From an uncultured Lacinutrix sp. (GTDB lineage Bacteria > Bacteroidota > Bacteroidia > Flavobacteriales > Flavobacteriaceae), in assembly GCF_947500325.1 (NCBI RefSeq), contig NZ_CANMRQ010000001.1, forward strand, positions 250,001-314,000: a stretch of 64,000 nucleotides of DNA. Reading direction: 5' to 3'. Positions 25,676-34,579 of this stretch are shown piece by piece (the first letter of the stretch is position 1; each line of letters starts with the position of its first letter). A program made the translations under genes and the position numbers. The notes beneath the pieces were generated by a model. It was not told the DNA's origin and ran no database searches. It saw only the letters and a program-made list of their open reading frames with translations.

Positions 25676-27325
25676 ATGAAACCAATAAAAAATAATCAAA
25701 AACTATTTCTAATCCAAACAGGGTTAGCAATTTTGTGTTTTGTTGTATTAGCATTCGTTACCAAAAAAACATTTTATAGTAGCCCCAAAGTAAACTCTTA
25801 TTTATCTATTAATGAAGGTGTTAAAGAAATGGCAGAATCAACAAGTGCTTTGTTAGATTCTTTAATTGAAAAAAACGATGTAACTTTTGACCCCACTAGT
25901 GGAAAAGAATTAGAGAAAGTGTTTTCTAATTTAAAGCAAACCAAAAAGGAAAAATTTTTAATGATAGGTTCTTCTCAATTAAGGGTAGTTAAAGGAGAAA
26001 ATGATTTGATTTCATACGATAAAACTGTACCAAACCTTGTTGAAAACCTACTAAAAAATAAAATTCAGGCTTATAACCTTTCTTTAGGAGGTATGAGTAT
26101 TTCTGAGAAATTAATAGTTAGCAATAAGGCCTCAGACCTTCTAAACCCTGAAAATGTATTAATTGCAGTAACACCATGGGACTGTATAGCAGATAAAATT
26201 AGACCAGGTGTAACAGCAATTGAAAGTAAAGTCTTTTCTAAACAAGAAATAGAGCCTACAAAAATTACGAAAAGAAAAAAAGGTGAAACATTAGTTTTTC
26301 CATTAAATATAAATGAAAGTATAAGTAATAACTTGGAAGAGTTTGTTTCCAATAATATTACAATTTATGCAAAAAGAACAGGTATAAAAGAATGGATGTT
26401 TGATGAGGTGGTTTTAGCATCAATTTCTGAAAAAGAGATGCAAGAAAAAGAGAATGCTGGAATTGAACCTAAAGCAGATTATTGGTTAACTTTCAAACAA
26501 GATTTAGATAATATTACTGCTTGGGATAAAAATGAATTTAAAACAGGATCTCGTTCTTTAAAAATTGTAAATTCTAAAAAGAACTCTGCTAAATGGGAAG
26601 GAGATATTATTTATTTAAACAAACACACTAACACCTTCATTTTTGAAGGATGGAGTAAAACAGATAGTGTTTCTAGTGATACAAAATTACTAGCTATAGA
26701 TCACGAAATTACTTTTACGGATAATAGTACACAATGGTATTATAAAAAATTACGATTTAATAAAGGGACACATGACTGGCAAAAAGTAAGCACAAAAATA
26801 GTATTTGATAAACCTGTTAAATCTATAAAACCTCATTTGTTATTTTATGGAGGAACTGGAACAGTTTGGTTTGATGATATCTCTATTTATCCAATTATCG
26901 ATGAAAAAAAAGAAAATAATATTGTGCCTAATCCAAGTGCAGAAGCTTTTTCTAGAGAACGTTTAAACGTATCATATTCATATAATGCTTCACGATGGGA
27001 AATTATAGAAAATAATATAATTTCTGTAATTGATCATTTAGCATTAAGTAAATCAAAAAATAAATATTTGTTATTAACACCATTTTGGTATACTCCTAAA
27101 AAATCAGCATATCCCCAAAAAGAACAATATGCGAGTTTAGTGAAAAAGATAAAAGCTTATTGTAAATCAAAAAAAGTAAAATGTATAGATGCTTCATTTA
27201 TATTGAATAAGGATAACTTTGGTATATATACTAATGGAAAAAATAAAGACAAAATAGACGTTTTACATTTTAATGCTCAAGCTCACGAAAAATTAGCGAA
27301 ATACGTTATAAAAAATTTAAATTAA
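25676..27325 (+). CDS. AlgJ/AlgX-like SGNH-fold acyltransferase partner with an inserted carbohydrate-binding-like domain
   Basis: A 549-residue protein with an N-terminal membrane anchor (about residues 12-32). An SGNH-like first block, FLMIGSSQLR (about 96-103), is followed by NLSLGGMSISEK and VLIAVTPWDC. Residues about 270-405 look like a beta-sandwich carbohydrate-binding module (GSRSLKIVNSKKNSAKWEG, FIFEGWSKTD, VWFDDISIYPI). The fold resumes and ends in DVLHFNAQAHEKLAKYV, which carries the catalytic Asp-x-x-His. Inference: the periplasmic enzyme that places acyl groups delivered by the MBOAT protein onto the polysaccharide. It is 5 nt from the MBOAT gene. Confidence 0.78.
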   Translation: MKPIKNNQKLFLIQTGLAILCFVVLAFVTKKTFYSSPKVNSYLSINEGVKEMAESTSALLDSLIEKNDVTFDPTSGKELEKVFSNLKQTKKEKFLMIGSSQLRVVKGENDLISYDKTVPNLVENLLKNKIQAYNLSLGGMSISEKLIVSNKASDLLNPENVLIAVTPWDCIADKIRPGVTAIESKVFSKQEIEPTKITKRKKGETLVFPLNINESISNNLEEFVSNNITIYAKRTGIKEWMFDEVVLASISEKEMQEKENAGIEPKADYWLTFKQDLDNITAWDKNEFKTGSRSLKIVNSKKNSAKWEGDIIYLNKHTNTFIFEGWSKTDSVSSDTKLLAIDHEITFTDNSTQWYYKKLRFNKGTHDWQKVSTKIVFDKPVKSIKPHLLFYGGTGTVWFDDISIYPIIDEKKENNIVPNPSAEAFSRERLNVSYSYNASRWEIIENNIISVIDHLALSKSKNKYLLLTPFWYTPKKSAYPQKEQYASLVKKIKAYCKSKKVKCIDASFILNKDNFGIYTNGKNKDKIDVLHFNAQAHEKLAKYVIKNLN

Positions 27326-27327
27326 AG

Positions 27328-29448
27328 ATGTTACAAGCCATAATAAAAAAAGGAAAAGTAGTTGCTGAAGAAGTTTCAGCACCAATCTTATCAGCAGGAG
27401 AAGTATTAATTAGTGTGTCACACAGTTGTATTTCTGCAGGAACAGAACTAAAGAGTGTTGGTAATAGTGGAGAAAACCTTTTAATGCGTGCTATTAAGCA
27501 ACCAGATAACCTTAAAAAGGTTATTGCAATGGCAAAATCTCAAGGTATTTCTAGAGCGTTTTCTAAAGTACAACAAAAAGTAAAATATGGTACACCAACA
27601 GGGTATTCTAATTCAGGAATTGTAATAGCAGTAGGTGAAGGTGTTTCAAACTTTCAAGTTGGAGATAAAGTTGCAGCAGCTGGAGCTGGGATTGCAAATC
27701 ATGCAGAATTTGTAGTTGTACCACAAAACTTAGTAATGAAAGTACCAGAAGGACTAGATTTAAAACTAGCTTCTACAGTAACTTTGGGTGGTATTGCGTT
27801 GCAAGGTGTGCGCAGAGCAGATTTAAGATTGGGTGAATATGCTGTGGTTATTGGTGCCGGAATTTTAGGTTTATTAACGGTTCAATACTTAAAAAATTCT
27901 GGTGTTCGTACTATTGTAACGGATATTAATGATGATAGATTAAAAATTGCAGAAGAACTAGGAGCAGATTTAGTTATAAATCCAACTAAAGGAGACGTTG
28001 TAAAAACGGTTACTAGTTATACAGGAGGATATGGTGCAGACGCTGTAATATTTACAGCAGCAACAGGAAGTAGCGAACCGTTATCTGAAGCATTTAAAGC
28101 TTGTAAGAAAAAAGGTCGTGTTATATTGGTTGGTGTTTCTGGAATGGAAATTAAACGTGAAGATATTTACCAAAAAGAATTAGATTTCTTAGTATCTACA
28201 TCTTATGGTCCTGGGCGTTATGATAGAAGTTATGAAGATAAAGGTAACGATTATCCATACGCTTATGTTCGCTGGACAGAAAACCGAAACATGACAGAGT
28301 ATTTAAAGATGCTTAAAGAAGGTAAGGTTAATTTAGAGCCATTAATAAACAAAGTATACCCAATAGAGCAAGTAGAAGAAGCTTATGCTTCTCTACAAAG
28401 CCCAGAAAAACCAATTATAGTATTATTATCTTATGATACTACTAGTGAAGTCCCGACAGATAATAAGGTTGCCGTAAACACTAATTATACAAAACCAAAC
28501 TCGGCTTTAAACGTTGCACTTGTTGGCGCAGGAAGTTTTGCAACTGCAATGCACCTACCTAACATGCAAAAAATGAAGGATAAGTATGCCTTATATGCTG
28601 TAGTAAATAGAACTGGACATAAAAGTAAAACGGTTGCAACGCATTTTGATGCTAAATACACGACTTCAGATATTAATGATGTTCTTGTAGATGACAATGT
28701 CGATTTAGTTTTTGTTACTACACAACATAAAGATCATGCATCATTAGTATTACAATCTTTACAAGCTGGAAAACATGTTTTCGTTGAAAAACCTTTAGCA
28801 ACAACACAAGATGATTTAGATAAAATCATTGCATTTTATAATGATGATAATATTACTAAAAAACCAATGCTATTAACCGGTTTTAATAGACGTTTTAGTA
28901 AATATGCACAAGAAATTAAAACGCATACAGACAATCGTACTAACCCATTGTATGTTAGTTATAGAATTAATGCAGGTTTTAGGCCAGCAACAGATGCTTT
29001 ACATGAACATGGTGGGCGTGTTGTGGGTGAAGTATGTCATTTTATAGATTTAATTTCATTTCTTACAGATTCTAGTATTGTATCTGTTAGCGTTGAAAAA
29101 CTTAGCCCCAAAAACAGTCAAATTAGAGCAGACGACAATGTGTCTATTCTTTTAAAATATAAAGATGGTTCTGTAGGGAATTTACAATACTTTGCAGTTG
29201 GAAATAAAGGCTACCAAAAGGAGAATTTAGAAGTACATTATGATGAGAATACCATTATTATGGATGACTTTACTAAACTTACAGGTTATGGTGTAAAAGT
29301 AAAAGACATTAATTCTAAAACTCCTGAAAAAGGACAATACGAAGAGTTAATTCATTTTTATGATGCGATTGCAAATAACAAATGGGCAATAGATTTTGCT
29401 AGTATGGTAGAAACAACGCAGGCAACATTTTTGATTCAGGATAATTAA
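27328..29448 (+). CDS. Bi-domain oxidoreductase: alcohol dehydrogenase fused to Gfo/Idh/MocA (copy 1)
   Basis: A 706-residue fusion. Residues 1-360 are a medium-chain dehydrogenase (SAGTELKSVGNSGE, GVSNFQVGDKVAAAGAG, cofactor loop VIGAGILGLLTVQYL). Residues from about 390 are a Gfo/Idh/MocA domain (NVALVGAGSFATAMHLPNM, the catalytic FVEKPLA, GFNRRFS, GGRVVGEVCHFIDLI). Such fusions are common next to heparinase II/III-like genes in Wzx/Wzy loci, with no proven reaction that I can recall; a redox change on a nucleotide sugar or glycan is likely. It starts 2 nt after the SGNH-like gene. A second copy is at 41360. Confidence 0.9.
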   Translation: MLQAIIKKGKVVAEEVSAPILSAGEVLISVSHSCISAGTELKSVGNSGENLLMRAIKQPDNLKKVIAMAKSQGISRAFSKVQQKVKYGTPTGYSNSGIVIAVGEGVSNFQVGDKVAAAGAGIANHAEFVVVPQNLVMKVPEGLDLKLASTVTLGGIALQGVRRADLRLGEYAVVIGAGILGLLTVQYLKNSGVRTIVTDINDDRLKIAEELGADLVINPTKGDVVKTVTSYTGGYGADAVIFTAATGSSEPLSEAFKACKKKGRVILVGVSGMEIKREDIYQKELDFLVSTSYGPGRYDRSYEDKGNDYPYAYVRWTENRNMTEYLKMLKEGKVNLEPLINKVYPIEQVEEAYASLQSPEKPIIVLLSYDTTSEVPTDNKVAVNTNYTKPNSALNVALVGAGSFATAMHLPNMQKMKDKYALYAVVNRTGHKSKTVATHFDAKYTTSDINDVLVDDNVDLVFVTTQHKDHASLVLQSLQAGKHVFVEKPLATTQDDLDKIIAFYNDDNITKKPMLLTGFNRRFSKYAQEIKTHTDNRTNPLYVSYRINAGFRPATDALHEHGGRVVGEVCHFIDLISFLTDSSIVSVSVEKLSPKNSQIRADDNVSILLKYKDGSVGNLQYFAVGNKGYQKENLEVHYDENTIIMDDFTKLTGYGVKVKDINSKTPEKGQYEELIHFYDAIANNKWAIDFASMVETTQATFLIQDN

Positions 29449-29535
29449 CATAAATAGTTTAAAAACTAAGAACTAAATGTTATAACTTTCTAATTATTTT
29501 TTTCGATAAAAGGAATTAAATAAATTTCAATTATA

Positions 29536-30912
29536 ATGGTAACAGTTGAAAGCTTATTAGAATTATATAATTATGCTCCAAATCCTGGAGAGATGGTTTA
29601 TGTTAAAGGTTTTTGGGACAAAAACGACGGCGGTGGAGGTTTTTTTATCTTTGATGAAGAATCTACCTTAAATCCTTTTTTTAATGATGCTAGTTACTTT
29701 AAAATAGGATTTAATGTAAATTACGATGGAATGGTATGTAAGTCCATTAGTTCAACCACAGGGAGATGGATTAGACAGTGGGATAGAGGAAAGTTGAATC
29801 TACGTTGGTTTGGTGCGGTTCCTGATTGGGCTCCAGTCAAAGACACGTCAAAAGCATTAAATGCTGCTTTGGAATATGCTCAGTTTACCTCTAAATCAGA
29901 TTCTAGTGCAACAATATTTGATAATTATTTATACACAAGACCAGGTAAAACAATTTTTATTCCAACAGGTAGATATAAATTTCATTCAGCAATAAGCTCA
30001 ATCTATTATGGTGTTGTAATTGAAGGCGAAGGAAATATGGGAACCTCTTCTCATGGAACAAGACTTCTTATTCTTCATGAATATACTAAAGATGATGAAG
30101 CCATTACAGGAGAGGAAAGAGACCATTATGGGTTTTTTAGATATTATGCAAATATGGCTAATAATTCTGGAGGAGGAATTAAGAATTTAACTATTGATAT
30201 AGCGTCAAATTATAATTCAAATGTAATATTATTAGTTTCAAAAGATAAGATAACACCATCCCAAAAAAAACCTGAAGATAAAAACGCTTTAAATTATAAT
30301 TCTGCGGTTTCTAAATGGAAAGCTGAGAATATCGTTTTAAGTATGAGAGGAAAAGCTTTAAGAGCCATTTATATGAGAAGCTATCAAGAAGAAGGAGTTT
30401 TACCATGGAGAATTCGAGACACATCTATTATTAATTGTTGGTTTGCTGGAGCAAGTATAGAAGGTCAAACAGTTTCGGCCTGCAATGCGTCTGGATTACA
30501 AATTGTAGGCGGTTTTTTTTCGTCTGGATTAGGAGTAGGAATTAATCCTATTCAACCAGGTCTTTTTTTATGGGGAAAACATGGTTGTGCAAATGTTCAC
30601 TTAAATGGACTTGATTTAACTTATGGATATATTAAGATTCATAAAAAAAGTACGCTTATTAATGTTAATTGTAGATTTGGCATGCTATTAATTTATAATA
30701 GAGAAGATAAATCACATAAAGACCTTAGAGTAACTAAATATTATACTTTAAACCTTGAAGGTAACACAAGCAAGATACCTAATACCTCACAGAATTTGAA
30801 TTCTCAAGAAGGTTATTTATCTTATAGGAATACTGGAGAGATAGAAAATGATATACTAAGTAATCAAGATAATTTAAACGATTCTAAAGCAACTGGAAGT
30901 TGGTTAAGTTAG
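29536..30912 (+). CDS. Tailspike/pectate-lyase-like right-handed beta-helix protein
   Basis: This 458-residue protein has no signal peptide. The N-terminus resembles phage tailspike and depolymerase heads: KNDGGGGFFIFDEES (about residues 34-48), GRWIRQWDRGKLNLRWFGA (about 80-98), then a DTSKALNAALEYA repeat-start helix and a beta-helix body (PGKTIFIPTGRYKF, GVVIEGEGNMG, later Asn-rich turns). In pectate-lyase-superfamily proteins this fold cleaves or epimerises acidic glycans. The catalytic residues are not identifiable by eye. It lies between the bi-domain oxidoreductase (87-nt gap) and the heparinase-like gene (23 nt). Lyase, epimerase or structural roles are all possible. Confidence 0.7.
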   Translation: MVTVESLLELYNYAPNPGEMVYVKGFWDKNDGGGGFFIFDEESTLNPFFNDASYFKIGFNVNYDGMVCKSISSTTGRWIRQWDRGKLNLRWFGAVPDWAPVKDTSKALNAALEYAQFTSKSDSSATIFDNYLYTRPGKTIFIPTGRYKFHSAISSIYYGVVIEGEGNMGTSSHGTRLLILHEYTKDDEAITGEERDHYGFFRYYANMANNSGGGIKNLTIDIASNYNSNVILLVSKDKITPSQKKPEDKNALNYNSAVSKWKAENIVLSMRGKALRAIYMRSYQEEGVLPWRIRDTSIINCWFAGASIEGQTVSACNASGLQIVGGFFSSGLGVGINPIQPGLFLWGKHGCANVHLNGLDLTYGYIKIHKKSTLINVNCRFGMLLIYNREDKSHKDLRVTKYYTLNLEGNTSKIPNTSQNLNSQEGYLSYRNTGEIENDILSNQDNLNDSKATGSWLS

Positions 30913-30935
30913 AATAAATTTGTTCCAAATTTTAA

Positions 30936-32876
30936 ATGAATATTAAAACCATTTTATCTAAACCCATTCCAGTAGTCTGGTATCGTTTTAAGCAATTACT
31001 AAAGCTTAAATATTATTATAAAACCCAATTCTGGTCTAAGATTGAAACGCAAATAGCTAATAAAGTTTCTAGGACAGAGATATGTATTTCTAAAAGCAAT
31101 TTGTTTCATGATGGTTTTAAAGGTTATAATGAATCAACTCTAGAATTAAATAATACTACGATAGAAAACGCAAATCGTATCTTAGAAGGCAAGATTTTTG
31201 TTTTTGATGTTGAATATAAATTTACATTTCCATTACAATGGAATGTAGATTGGAGAGCTAATGAAACGTGGGATAATAAGTATTTTAAAGGCTATAGCTT
31301 TTATAAACCTAATAAAGAAAAAGAATATGATGTGAAATTCCCATGGGAATTATCTAGGCTTAGTTTTTTAATTACTGTAGCTAGAGCCTATTTAATTAGC
31401 AATGAAGAAAAGTATATAGATTTTGTTTACTCTACACTAAAAAATTGGAAGGATCAAAATCCAATAGCCTACTCTGTAAATTGGTATCCAATGGAAGTTG
31501 CTGTGCGTACAGTAAATTTAATACAATTAAGAGAGCTATTATTAGTTGCTCCAAAAGCAGACAAAACCATTAATTTATTAAATGAAGTGCTATTACTTCA
31601 AGGTGTTTTTTTATGGAGAACTGTTGAATATACAGATGTTCGTGGCAACCATTATGCAGCCAATTTAACCGCATTACATTTATTAGGAAAGGTGTTTAAA
31701 AACTTTTATAAAGAAGCTAAACAATGGTATAATTACGCTATTGCTAAAACGGAAGAAGAATTCCATTTACAGTTTTTAAAAGATGGTGTTAATTTCGAAA
31801 AATCTATACCATATCATAGACTAGTTGTTGAGCTATTTTTCGCATCGTTTTTAGTAATGAAACGTAGTGGAATAAAACTAAAACCAGTAACTTTAACTAT
31901 TTTTAAAAAAGCCAGTAACTTTATCAAAGGCGTAACAAAACCTAATTTACTAACGCCAATTATTGGTGATAATGATAGTGCTTCGGTGTTTCAAAATGAT
32001 AATGTGACGCTTAATAATCACTCTAACATGTTACAGTTAGCTAGTTTGTTTTTAGAAGATGAGAATTTAAATATTTCAGATGAAGTTTTTTATTCTTCAG
32101 TTGAATGTTTCGGAATAAATTCAGTAAAAAGCAATATTGAAAAGGTATTTCAATTCAATTATTTTAAAAAAGGCGGCTTTATTTCAGCTAAAACAAATAC
32201 CGATTATTTTATAACAGATTATGGAGAAGTAGGTATGAATGGTAAAGGAGGTCATGGACATAACGATTTATTTAGTTTTGAACTCATGTTAGACAACCAA
32301 GATATTATTGTAGATCCTGGCTGCTATACTTACACAGGAAACCTAGAACTTAAAAGCGAGATGAAGTCCTCATTATATCACAACAGTTTAGTTGTTGATA
32401 ATAAGGAAATTGCTCCTCAGATTGGAGAATGGGGAATTAGTAATATTGCACAACCAGAATATATAACTTGTGATGAAAAAGAAGATATTGTTATAATTTC
32501 TGGAGAACATAATGGTTATAAAAGATTGGAAAAACCAGTAAAACATAAACGTACTTTTTCTGTCGCAAAAGACTTTAGTATAATACTTTGTGAAGATGAG
32601 GTATATTGTAACACAAAACATGAAATTACAAGAAGTTTACATTTTGCAGAAAATACTGATTTAGAAATTAAAAATAATGGTATTGTTGTAAATGTACAGA
32701 ACAAGGAATATCTTATTACTTTTGACAAAACAACAACAGTAGCTATATCAAATTATTATTTAAGCCAAAATTATGGGGCCAAAATAAAAGTAAAAAAAGC
32801 AGTTTTGAAAACGAATATTACTAAAGATTCATCATTATTCTTTAATATTAAAAAAACAATAAATGAACAAACTTAG
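30936..32876 (+). CDS. Heparinase II/III family protein (copy 1)
   Basis: This 646-residue protein has an N-terminal alpha-toroid (about residues 60-360) and a C-terminal beta-sandwich. Typical motifs are YPMEVAVRTVNLIQL, RGNHYAANLTALHLLG, KSIPYHRLVVELFF (Tyr-His pair) and GGHGHNDLFSFEL (about 430-443), all in place, so lyase activity is plausible. No signal peptide is visible. Members cleave uronate-containing glycans by beta-elimination; inside biosynthesis loci they may trim or edit polymer. It overlaps the flippase start by 14 nt. Confidence 0.9.
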   Translation: MNIKTILSKPIPVVWYRFKQLLKLKYYYKTQFWSKIETQIANKVSRTEICISKSNLFHDGFKGYNESTLELNNTTIENANRILEGKIFVFDVEYKFTFPLQWNVDWRANETWDNKYFKGYSFYKPNKEKEYDVKFPWELSRLSFLITVARAYLISNEEKYIDFVYSTLKNWKDQNPIAYSVNWYPMEVAVRTVNLIQLRELLLVAPKADKTINLLNEVLLLQGVFLWRTVEYTDVRGNHYAANLTALHLLGKVFKNFYKEAKQWYNYAIAKTEEEFHLQFLKDGVNFEKSIPYHRLVVELFFASFLVMKRSGIKLKPVTLTIFKKASNFIKGVTKPNLLTPIIGDNDSASVFQNDNVTLNNHSNMLQLASLFLEDENLNISDEVFYSSVECFGINSVKSNIEKVFQFNYFKKGGFISAKTNTDYFITDYGEVGMNGKGGHGHNDLFSFELMLDNQDIIVDPGCYTYTGNLELKSEMKSSLYHNSLVVDNKEIAPQIGEWGISNIAQPEYITCDEKEDIVIISGEHNGYKRLEKPVKHKRTFSVAKDFSIILCEDEVYCNTKHEITRSLHFAENTDLEIKNNGIVVNVQNKEYLITFDKTTTVAISNYYLSQNYGAKIKVKKAVLKTNITKDSSLFFNIKKTINEQT

Positions 32877-34317
32877 CTTAGACGTATTTTTTAGTTCATT
32901 CTTTGCTTTTTTAGCTGTTGCTTTTAATTTTTGGTTAATTAAAGAAGCAGAGTTGGTTTTTTCTGCAGTTTTATTAAGTGTTTTTTTATTAATAAGACGT
33001 ATAGCGCCTACTTTTTCTAATTTAAGCCAATTAGGGTGTTCTCAAGCTTTAATAAGGTTCTCAAGTATTAATAAAGATGATAAAGAAAAAGTTAAAATAT
33101 ATTTTTTTATATCTATAATGCTTTGGCTGTTGAGTGTTAGTGTTTTATGTTTAGTGTATTTGTTTTTTAAAGATACCATTAGTAAACTCCTTTTGCCAGA
33201 AATTAAAAATGCAAATGAATATCTATATTTCACGTTTATTTATATAGCAGTATTACATTTAAGCTATTTAATACTACCCTATTTTCTTAATTTAAGACGT
33301 ATACTCCTATATAATATAATAAGTGTACTTAATGCGAGTGTAATTTTGCTTATTGTCTTTTATTTAATAAAAGATAAAGGCAATTTGATTACTATTCTAA
33401 AAACAGCTCTATACATAATGGGTGTTTTACAAATAAGTTGTTTAGTGTACATAATTTTTAAGCTTCAACTCTATAAATTACCTAGTAAGCTTGCAGTTAA
33501 AAAAGAAGGAAGTCAGTTTATGCTATATGGATTACCTAGATCTGTTATGACTTTTTTAGATATGTTTTTACTTACAATAGGATCATTACTAATTAAAAAT
33601 GATAAAGAAATTGTTGGTTCTTTTTTAATAGCCATAACATTATCTAGAGTTATTCTTATTGTTTTACAGCCTTTATCATTACTGTCATCAATAATTGTTG
33701 GTCATAGTAAAGATGATGATAAACATAAAAAAACATTAAATTTAATGTTTGGAGGCATACTTTACTCAAGTGTTATTGTTATTATTCTCTTATATAACTG
33801 GATTGAAACCTTAATTAGCTATTGGCTTACAAAACCAGAAACAATTGCAGATGTTGTTATTATTTTTAGAATTTTAGTTTTTGGTTTAATACCATATTGT
33901 ATGTTTCAAGGTTTAAAAGGAATAATTGAAATTAGATTTTTTAAACCACTAAATTTATTTTCATTAATTATTGGCCTTATTGTTCACGTCATAGCTTACT
34001 TTATATTAAATCAGTTTTATTCTATTTTAATAGCTCTATCTGCTTCACTAATGTTTGCTTTTATTGTTATGGGGTTAATGTCTTTGTATTGGTGTAGAAA
34101 AGAGTTTAACTCATTAAAATATTTTAAGTTTACATATCTAGTTTTAATATCTGTAATTTTATTTATAATAAATTACTACATTAATAAAGTTTATCCAGAT
34201 TTTATAGGCCTTATAGTGTCTACACTAATAACAGGAATAGGTTTTTTAGGATTTGTTTTTTTAAGTAAAAGTGAATTTACAAATGATGTGTTTAAAACGT
34301 TTAAATTAAGAAAATGA
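32863..34317 (+). CDS. Wzx-like polysaccharide flippase
   Basis: A 484-residue very hydrophobic protein with about 12-14 predicted transmembrane helices and short basic loops, matching the MATE/MOP superfamily of oligosaccharide translocases in size and layout. Motifs are not diagnostic by eye, but it is the only such protein in the locus. It would flip lipid-linked repeat units to the periplasm for polymerisation by the three downstream Wzy/ligase-like proteins. The start lies inside the end of the heparinase-like gene, so translation is probably coupled. Confidence 0.8.
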   Translation: MNKLSLDVFFSSFFAFLAVAFNFWLIKEAELVFSAVLLSVFLLIRRIAPTFSNLSQLGCSQALIRFSSINKDDKEKVKIYFFISIMLWLLSVSVLCLVYLFFKDTISKLLLPEIKNANEYLYFTFIYIAVLHLSYLILPYFLNLRRILLYNIISVLNASVILLIVFYLIKDKGNLITILKTALYIMGVLQISCLVYIIFKLQLYKLPSKLAVKKEGSQFMLYGLPRSVMTFLDMFLLTIGSLLIKNDKEIVGSFLIAITLSRVILIVLQPLSLLSSIIVGHSKDDDKHKKTLNLMFGGILYSSVIVIILLYNWIETLISYWLTKPETIADVVIIFRILVFGLIPYCMFQGLKGIIEIRFFKPLNLFSLIIGLIVHVIAYFILNQFYSILIALSASLMFAFIVMGLMSLYWCRKEFNSLKYFKFTYLVLISVILFIINYYINKVYPDFIGLIVSTLITGIGFLGFVFLSKSEFTNDVFKTFKLRK

Positions 34318-34321
34318 CATT

Positions 34322-34570
34322 ATGAAAAAATGTATTTTAAGCGTATTTTTAAGCTTACTATTATTCGCTTGCCCAACCGATGAGAATGATATAAACGAAG
34401 AAGAAGCTTTATTTCTTAATATTGAAATAATTTCAAGTATTTCACAAATGACAGGATATGCTCCATTTTATAATGTAAATCAAGATGATAGCTTTAATAA
34501 TTATGTTTTAGAACAAAACTACTTATTAAATAACCCTTTAAAAATAATAAAACTTCAACCAGGACAATAA
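34322..34570 (+). CDS. Small lipoprotein of unknown function
   Basis: This 82-residue protein has a clear lipoprotein signal, MKKCILSVFLSLLLFAC (lipobox LFAC, Cys about residue 17), then an acidic stretch (DENDINEEEA) and about 50 residues with no recognised motif. It lies 4 nt after the flippase gene and 9 nt before asnB, so it is in the operon. It may be a complete small envelope protein or the remnant of a longer one; nothing in the flanking bases shows a frameshift. Confidence 0.65.
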   Translation: MKKCILSVFLSLLLFACPTDENDINEEEALFLNIEIISSISQMTGYAPFYNVNQDDSFNNYVLEQNYLLNNPLKIIKLQPGQ

Positions 34571-34579
34571 TAAATATTT

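Noticed and set aside
29536-30912. Prophage remnant suggested by the tailspike-like protein
   Set aside because: No integrase, capsid, portal or lysis genes and no base-composition shift are visible; its neighbours are polysaccharide genes in the same direction.
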